DNA from: Periplaneta americana
Lineage: Eukaryota; Arthropoda; Insecta; Blattodea; Blattidae
DNA length: 64,000 nt
NCBI RefSeq assembly: GCF_040183065.1
Contig: NC_091131.1
Span: forward strand, 7,985,001 to 8,049,000
Direction: 5' to 3'
Part shown: piece after piece, positions 57,645-64,000 of the stretch
How the letters are laid out: the number at the start of each line of letters is the position of its first letter
Position numbering within the stretch: position 1 is the first letter of the stretch
Notes under the pieces: model-generated
What the model was told of the DNA's origin: nothing
The model's input: the letters and a program-made list of their open reading frames with translations, nothing else
Database searches by the model: none
Program-made: the position numbers and the translations under genes

Positions 57645-58838
57645 CAGTGGCGGTTCCTCGGGGGAGGGAAGGGAGGAACGTCCTCCTCACATTTTTTTTT
57701 TTTCTTTTGAAAGTAAATACCAAATAAAATATGTGCCTTGAAATTCGAGGAAGATTCGATAATTTTTTAAGTTCTCAGTATAAGAAAACCTCGGTTGATC
57801 GAGTTTTAAACGACGAGTGCTCATGTGCTGCTAGAAAAATGTGAGAAAGATGCGAGATTGTTTGTGTAGAGGAAAGTCAATCCATTCCTCCTTTACTGCA
57901 GTTAACACACACAGACAACAGCGCACTAGCGGCCAGAGAAAGAAGCAGACTTTCAAAGCACGTAAATGAACGGATAGGGAGGAGATCCTCCTCTGAATCA
58001 GCGCATGGGCGGGAAATAGAAACCGACTGGTCGTGCAGCAAGCTCGCTACCGCTGCCATCTAACGATGATGCACTCAACCAGACTATAACACATCTAGAA
58101 GGAGGCAACAATAAAAACAGTTTTAACGCAAAGCTATGAAAGATACCACATAAACTTTTTTAAAAATTATAAATAAAAAATTTTATTCATTGCACTTTAT
58201 ATAGACTACTATTCATGGTTTGAAACTTCAAGGATATTTGAAAGTTAAAGTTGGGTTTATATAAAACAAAGAGGAAGTAGTTAGTTCTACGTTAGTATCG
58301 CAGGTCTTTTGGCTCCTGAAATTCATTTCCATTCATTGTCTACTAGACAGGGCAACAGCCACAAGACCTGACATTTTTCAAAAGCATGTGATACTGATCT
58401 TGTAAAATGTACATGTGGCAACACAGACCACGTGGGTGGGTGCAGTGTTCTCGCTTTCCTAACAGATTATTTCCCATTCCCATTTCCATTTCTGTAAAAC
58501 GGTTCCGGTTACGTGTTAGTAGCTGGTCTCTTTCAACATGTGTGATGCTGTAGTGTGCGCGAGAAATACTGCGAGGTTGTGAATTTCCTTGCAATTGTTA
58601 ATTTGTGCAATTATTCAACAATGAATGGAAGTGAAAATATAATATATTTTGTAAAATTTAGGAAACTCAGTTTACAAGAACAGATTATTGCTATACAGAA
58701 GGGAAGGCCAACCCCAACACTACCTAGTCTTAAATGTGTACATGTAGGCTAATTTGTAGCATGTTTCATTCAAGAAGGTATCATTTCGTGCTGTTAACTT
58801 CTTTCCTCCTCTTAAGAAAAACGCAGGAGCCGCCACTG
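57645..58838. mobile_element. hAT-type non-autonomous element with perfect 8-bp duplication
   Basis: A 1194-bp element with inverted ends CAGTGGCGGTTCCT and CAGTGGCGGCTCCT. It is flanked by a perfect 8-bp direct repeat TGGGAAAT (57637-57644 and 58839-58846). The segment 57877-58059 is open on the minus strand and mildly GC-rich, but I do not recognise its product. The transposase core is absent. Confidence 0.88.
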
Positions 58839-59087
58839 TGGGAAATGGTTTATGCATATCAAGAACAGTGTTCAGTACATAGCATGATTTGTAATCAATG
58901 CTTGTAACTTTTATATGGTAACACACAGGAATACAATAGATATAATTTAGAAAAGGTACATACACATTATTTTAACCACTTTTAAATATCAAAATATAAG
59001 GTCTACACACATATTTCAAAACACATCATCACACTAGTTGTTTTTTTCAAAACCAGTCTGTTATTGAATAATTTCGAGGGAAAAATT

Positions 59088-59162
59088 GTTCCGGAGCCGG
59101 GTATCGAACCCGGGACCTTTGGTTTAACGTACCAACGCTCTACCACTGAGCTACCCGGGAAC
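59088..59162 (-). mobile_element. tRNA-like unit (SINE head), left arm
   Basis: On the minus strand it begins GTTCCCGGGTAGCTCAGTGG, giving the D-arm GCTC...GAGC. A TTGGT/ACCAA anticodon stem with loop ACGTTAA follows, then a perfect CCGGG-TTCGATA-CCCGG T-arm. Base 33 of the loop is C, not the near-universal U, and the acceptor stem has a mismatch, so a functional tRNA is unlikely. Confidence 0.7.
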
Positions 59163-59472
59163 TCTAACCAACACCGATCCAATTTTTCCCTCTATATCCA
59201 CAGACCTCAAAGCGGGCTGACAACCGTCAAGCAACCAACTTCGAGTGCACACTAACTCCGTGTGACTTAAATTGTGGTTTTCTGTTAACGAACAGTGACG
59301 TGTATTATGCAAATCAAGATTTCAGGTATAACTCCCTGTAAAGTTGATTTGAATAATTTCGAGGGAAAGTCACACGGAGTTAGTGTGCACTTGAAGTTGG
59401 TTGCTTGACGGTTGTCAGCCCACTTTGAGGTCTGTGGATATAGAGGGAAAAATTGGATCGGTGTCGGTTAGA

Positions 59473-59547
59473 GTTCCCGGGTAGCTCAGTGGTAGAGCGT
59501 TGGTACATTAAACCAAAGGTCCCGGGTTCGATACCCGGCTCCAGAAC
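59473..59547 (+). mobile_element. tRNA-like unit (SINE head), right arm
   Basis: Same unit in plus orientation. The loop reads ACATTAA and the 3' part CTCCAGAAC. It differs from the left arm by CpG-decay type changes (CG to CA in the loop and near the 3' end). A and B boxes (TAGCTCAGTGG and GGTTCGATACC) are intact, so RNA polymerase III transcription is conceivable. Confidence 0.7.
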
Positions 59548-59612
59548 AATTTTTCCCTCGAAATTATTCAAATCAACTTTACAGGGAGTTATACCTGAAA
59601 TCTTGATTTGCA

Positions 59613-60565
59613 GTCTGTTATTTTTTATATCTCTTATGTCTCATGTTTTCTATTTGCTTCTCTAGTTCATAGAGTTTATCAAAAATTGGATCATCTTCTG
59701 TAGCAAAAAGATACCTTCCACAGTCTCTAAAGCTACAGCTGCAATTGCTCTTGTGAGAACACGAACATTGTCATAAAAATCACCACCATTAGTACCAGCA
59801 CTGTTATCCTGGAGAGGGTGTCGAGAATGCTCTCCAAAGTTCGTTTCCCACCAGTGATCACAATATCCTTCATGATGGTCACAGAAGTTTTATACCTCAA
59901 TCTACATGAACCGACTGCATTTATAGCACAATTTACGTTGGTAGTCGCAATTTTATGTTCAATTTTTCTCCATTTGACGGAAACAACATAAACTGCGGGG
60001 AGTTCGAAATCACGACAGCGTAAATACTGGAGAAAAAATATATTAAATAGATCCAAATGTTTGGCCAAATGCCTTTTATTTCTGGGTTGTTTATGTCAAA
60101 GTTACATCAATTTAAACATGTTTCGAGGTGTTTATAAGTGATACGGTCAATTTATTTTGCCTATTTTGTCTGTTTGAGGGAAATTATCCTTCTTAATGCG
60201 AGTTTAATGTTGACTATCTTACAGTTTTACACAACTATCAAGTACCCTTAAAATCTTCTCCCATCCACCAAATTTCCACCAGTGAAAAGCGAAAATGTGT
60301 ATTGTCTCTAAATATTGGCTTACAGCAAATAAAATAAATCTGCCAAATAATGAAGTGATACTACAGTTGTGGTAGAGAGAAGTCCATCTAAACTAGCTTC
60401 CTTCAAACGTGGTCCAGTTACATCACTTTAAGTAGAACAATAATTTTCTGTGATGAAAACTGTTCCACCCAATAGAAGATGTAAATATGCATCTTGTGGT
60501 ATAATGTGCAAACAACGACAAGATATGTTGCATAAATATTATATAAATTAGCTAGTAAACTATAT
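59613..60565. other. No gene recognised (0.95 kb)
   Basis: An open frame of 111 codons on the minus strand (59733-60068) has no recognised domain. The stretch may be part of the surrounding element. Confidence 0.4.
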
Positions 60566-60841
60566 TATGCCTTTTTCTAAATTTACATGCCTTTTCATGT
60601 TTGTAATTTTGCCTACCTATTGTGTCCTTTTTTTACATGTACAGTGCCTTTTCCATGTCTTAATTGCCTTTTTTTGCCTCTCTATTGTGCTTTTTTTTTT
60701 TAAATATACAGTACCTTTTTCATGTTTTAATTACCTTTTTGTCCGCGTATTATGCCATTTTATAATTTACAGTGCCTCTTTCATGTTTTAATTGCGTTTT
60801 TGCCTGTCTACTGTGTCCTTTTTTTTAATTTATAGTACCAT
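60566..60841. repeat. Minisatellite, period about 65-70 bp
   Basis: Four to five diverged units of the form TGCCTTTTTCATGTTTTAAT, then TGCCTTTTTGCC and TATTGTGTCCTTTTTTTTAA. The repeat resumes at 61236-61290, so a later insertion split it. Confidence 0.8.
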
Positions 60842-61239
60842 ATACTGTATTTTATTTCATGGAGTGCAGTTTCATAGAAAGGACTTTGCCGACAGACCTT
60901 CTACTGCCCACTACTAATTGGTTGTCATAAATAAATGTCTTTCTTACTATGACGGAAATCTTGTCTTCTCCTGTTAGTAACCAATCACAACCCTTGTTCA
61001 GAAGAATTGACAGGATCCCGTCAAATCCACGTGGAGGCAGAGTTGCTGCATCTTTTCCGAATTCCAAGAATCCCGTCAGTCTCACTGTCTCATTTCGAGG
61101 GTCACCAGGATTGTGGCAACTGTGCAATGTTGGGACGAGGGGACAGGATGGAATTGTCAGAGGTGTTTGTGTAGGAAGTCATAAATCTGTAAGTGGGCGT
61201 TCAAAGGAGCCACCGAACTGCACTCCTTGAAATAAAATA
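60842..61239. mobile_element. TIR element inserted in the minisatellite
   Basis: Ends TACTGTATTTTATTTCATGG and (inward) TACTCTATTTTATTTCAAGG, both followed by AGTGCAGTT, form inverted repeats of about 29 bp. TACC on both sides could be a 4-bp duplication. The interior is GC-richer and open on the minus strand for 91 codons (60852-61127; PRGFDGILSILLNKG). I do not recognise it. Confidence 0.65.
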
Positions 61240-61895
61240 GAGTATACCCTTTTCATGTTTCAATTGCCTTTTTGCTTGCCTATTTTAAATATTATATATG
61301 CCTAAAAATCCTGGCTCTAATTATAATAGTAGGAAAATTGAAAGGACCAAGAAAAAAAATGTTGTAAATGACGGGAAAACGTTAATTGAGGAAATGTAAA
61401 AGCAGAGTTCGACTGTAACATGAAACGTGTCTGCTGTAGCATTTCATTTTTATCCAGAAATATAGCAAATCCACTTTTGATTCCTGACAAAAAAAATGAG
61501 ATTACCCTCCCCCTTGTCATCTTACATGCTGTCTCTAAAGTTTCGCAAAACAATTGAACATATCAAAAAGCGCATAAGGGGTGGAGGGTGGGACAAACCT
61601 ATGCACACTTAGGCCGTTATTATGAGTCCATTGCGCAGGAAACGGCCGAAAAATTTTGTCTACAGCCCTCCATCAGAACCGGGTTATTTTAAGTGTAATA
61701 AATGTACAACACAATCTCCCAGTTTTAATATACTGTAATAAAAACATATAAGAAAATATTTTGAACCATTAAACTGTCAATCAATGATTAATGATGATGA
61801 TTTCATCATTATAAAGATAATATCACGAAACCCCCCCACTCACCCACAAAAACAGTGTCTGCTGGTCCATTAATTACGCCACTGATACACACACT

Positions 61896-62457
61896 AGAGG
61901 TGTGAAAATTATTAGAATAATCTTAATTTTAAAGGTTTTTTAATAGTTCCTTCACAAATATTAATTGAATTGATGAATATTGGTATATATTGCTATACTG
62001 ATGTAGGATATATTTACTACTAACAATGCCGGAAAGCATTGTTGTACATTGATATTTTTCTTATTTTACAATTGTTATGGGAATTCAGAAATTATTATAT
62101 TATGTTGGCGGAATTGGAAACATAAAAAATGATATGCACAAAACAGATGTATACGTTCATTTGAACCTTCACAACAATGTAAACGCAAAGAACAATTTGT
62201 TTAAAGCATTTCTTAATTAATTTTTGATGTTTCCAATTCCGCCAACATAATATAATAATTTCTGAATTCCCATAACAATTGTAAAATAAGAAAAATACCA
62301 ATGTACAACAATGCTTTCCGGCATTGTTAGTAGTAAATATATCCTACATCAGTATAGTAATATTATATACCAATATTCATCAATTCAATTAATATTTGTG
62401 AAGGAACTATTAAAAAATCTTTAAAATTAAGATTATTCTAATAATTTTCACACCTCT
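61896..62457. mobile_element. Large foldback element, ~235 bp arms
   Basis: Arms 61896-62130 and 62221-62457 are almost perfect inverted copies (AGAGGTGTGAAAATTATTAG at the outer ends, GGCGGAATTGGAAACAT at the inner ends). The spacer is 90 bp. No coding sequence. Target duplication is not clear. Confidence 0.9.
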
Positions 62458-62459
62458 GT

Positions 62460-64000
62460 AATAGATGAAAGGAAACTAAAAGGGGGAAAGGAATTTACAA
62501 AACTTACAAAAACATAACAGGAGTAGCAAAACAGCACTAGTTTGGAAATGTTAAATTCACTCCGTCTCACTGGTGCCTGTATTATCCAATGTACTGTAAC
62601 ATTGCTCTTCACAAACCATATTGTAAAAAATACAATGTTAATACTAACTTCTTCCCAACCAATACACATGTCACAACATCCAACATTGAATTTAAATACA
62701 CACTTGAGAGTGGCTAGCTTATCGCAGCCATCTTAAGGCCATAACTCTTTTTAAGTTTAACTGTTATATCATATAAGTACAGGTTCAGAGGTTTCATACA
62801 GACAACTCTATAAATATGGCACACTCATTAGTAACCAATCTCTTGCTCACTACATCATTTATATACAATTAATAAACTCTAAAAAAATAATAATAAACAT
62901 AATTAATTACTTATGACAGACATTAATGTTAATGCAATGTTTCACTATTGCCCTCTTGCTGCAGAACAGAAACAATTTAATATTCAACACTTCATTGTGT
63001 GCAGACCTACAAGCCAAATCATATTTCAGGTAAATACAAGAAATTCGTCAAGTCATTCTAACTGCATATGCCAAATATTACACTGATTTCCCTTTATTAA
63101 ATTTATTTTCGTGATTTGTAATATTAATATTTCATACTTGAATAGCTTTACCATTTTCAAGAGCATACATACAGCTTCAGACTGAAAATAAATGTATTGG
63201 TACAACATTTTTACTGCAAAATGCTGTAATTCTATGATATTAATAAATAATAATTATACACTATAAAGAACAACATTTAGAATTTAAAGAAATCCCTTAT
63301 CTATTACTGAATTTTGAGTTCAAAATGACGAATGTATTACTACATCTTCCTGAAGCATTTATATAAAACTGTCCCAAATTTTCACTAATAATAATTATAT
63401 CTCATAAATTCTAATGAATTATTTTGTATTATTATCTTTGTATCATCTCCGTCACCATTATTCTTCTTCTTCTTCTATTATTATTATTATTTCTATCATC
63501 AGCATTATTATTTGATCTCTGTAAAATTTATGTAGACTACTGGACTGTACCTGAGACGAGCATATGCTCATTTCGGGTATCTATTCCTGCTTGACAAAAT
63601 TCTGCGTATGCCACTGCTCAGGAATTTGATATCTGTGGATTTCACCTTTCCCTTAAGTTCTCTTTACTATCCAGCTGTCGTATCTGTAAATTTTGACAAA
63701 AGCAAGCGTTTGTTTTATAAAATTTAAGCATATTTTGTTTCTTGTGATATTATTTCTTAAGGGTCTTTTAATTTATAACTTTTGCATTTAATATTAATTA
63801 TACCCATATGAAACGTTAAAATCTCATAAATGTCTTGTCATAAAGCTATCTTCTTCCGAAGCATGTTATTATTTGATGTATATTAAAATTTGTTTTTCAT
63901 ACAGTTATTATATGCAACTTAACTACCTCAGCATGTGAGTGTGTATGTAAACATTAAAATAATAATTTTATTACTGCAATACCTAAGTTAGTGCTATAAA
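62460..64000. other. No gene recognised (1.5 kb)
   Basis: AT-rich sequence with short CTT and TTA simple repeats near 63460-63490. Open frames at 62448-62736 on both strands show nothing recognisable. Confidence 0.5.

Larger units (their letters stand above)
59065..59572. repeat. Inverted pair of ~205 bp units each containing a tRNA-like sequence
   Basis: Arms 59065-59267 and 59368-59572 are near-perfect inverted copies around a 100-bp spacer. The spacer itself contains an inverted copy of 59557-59612 (AAATCAAGATTTCAGGTATA to AATTTCGAGGG). Each arm carries a cloverleaf-capable tRNA-like unit. Most likely two head-to-head copies of a tRNA-derived element. Confidence 0.85.
57465..61883. mobile_element. 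Possible large hAT-type element enclosing later insertions
   Basis: CAGTGGCGTAACAAG at 57465 and, inward from 61883, CAGTGGCGTAATTAA are inverted. Both are followed within 60 bp by a G-run of 7-9. No matching 8-bp duplication is evident and no transposase is recognised, so the pairing may be of two separate solo ends. Inside lie a 1.2 kb hAT-like element, the inverted tRNA-like pair and the minisatellite. Confidence 0.4.

Noticed and set aside
57877..58059. Possible KANSL3 initiator exon (minus strand, starts MAAVASLLHD)
   Set aside because: It lies inside a hAT-like element with its own 8-bp duplication and has no family similarity that I can see.
59088..59547. Two functional tRNA genes (Asn-like anticodon GTT)
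   Set aside because: Loop base 33 is C, not U, the acceptor stem has a mismatch, and both lie in inverted repeat units; a tRNA-derived SINE explains them better.
59733..60068. 111-codon minus-strand open frame
   Set aside because: No recognisable domain, no conserved partner in the window, and composition is like the flanks.
60949..61230. 93-codon plus-strand open frame
   Set aside because: It lies inside a TIR element and opposite another open frame; no domain is recognised in either, so no gene is called.

Overview
The window looks like a gene-poor, transposon-saturated stretch of a large insect genome. The evidence is one intron-rich animal gene with GT-AG introns of up to about 7 kb, and a repeat mix typical of arthropods: LINEs, Penelope-like elements, mariner, pogo, hAT, P/THAP and CACTA-like DNA elements, tRNA-derived SINEs and MITEs. 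A polyneopteran such as a cockroach or relative would fit, but no sequence here proves the species.

The only host gene I can support is KANSL3/NSL3, on the minus strand. It encodes the alpha/beta-hydrolase-like scaffold subunit of the NSL histone acetyltransferase complex. Nine consecutive internal exons lie between 26696 and 2946 and all splice phases agree. They encode about 550 residues in one continuous frame. The initiator exon(s) are upstream of 26696 and were not found. The C-terminal exons lie beyond the left edge or were not recognised. The catalytic serine position of the hydrolase fold reads G-W-N-T-G, as in the known non-catalytic family.

From 1 to 26.7 kb the introns of this gene hold many insertions: a mariner end, a pogo-like element, several LINE 3' ends in both orientations, an internally deleted P-type element carrying a THAP zinc finger, SINEs, and a LINE whose 3' UTR has expanded into a tandem array of about 510 bp units (17.2-19.8 kb). 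Several insertions stop within 17-50 bp of splice sites.

From 26.7 to 44 kb there are no recognised host exons. This stretch holds two Penelope-like elements with GIY-YIG endonuclease, LINE pieces, a hAT-like element with a nested SINE, a Tigger element nested in a MITE, and Tc/mariner-type pieces.

From 43.8 to 55 kb there are three transposase-bearing elements: a decayed 2.66 kb element with CACTA-type termini, an intact 494-residue hAT transposase gene, and a mariner with complete termini but a frameshifted transposase. From 57 to 62.5 kb there are nested terminal-inverted-repeat elements, an inverted pair of tRNA-like units, an interrupted minisatellite and a large foldback element. The remaining stretches are AT-rich with no recognisable gene. 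No CRISPR array, rRNA gene or convincing functional tRNA gene was seen.
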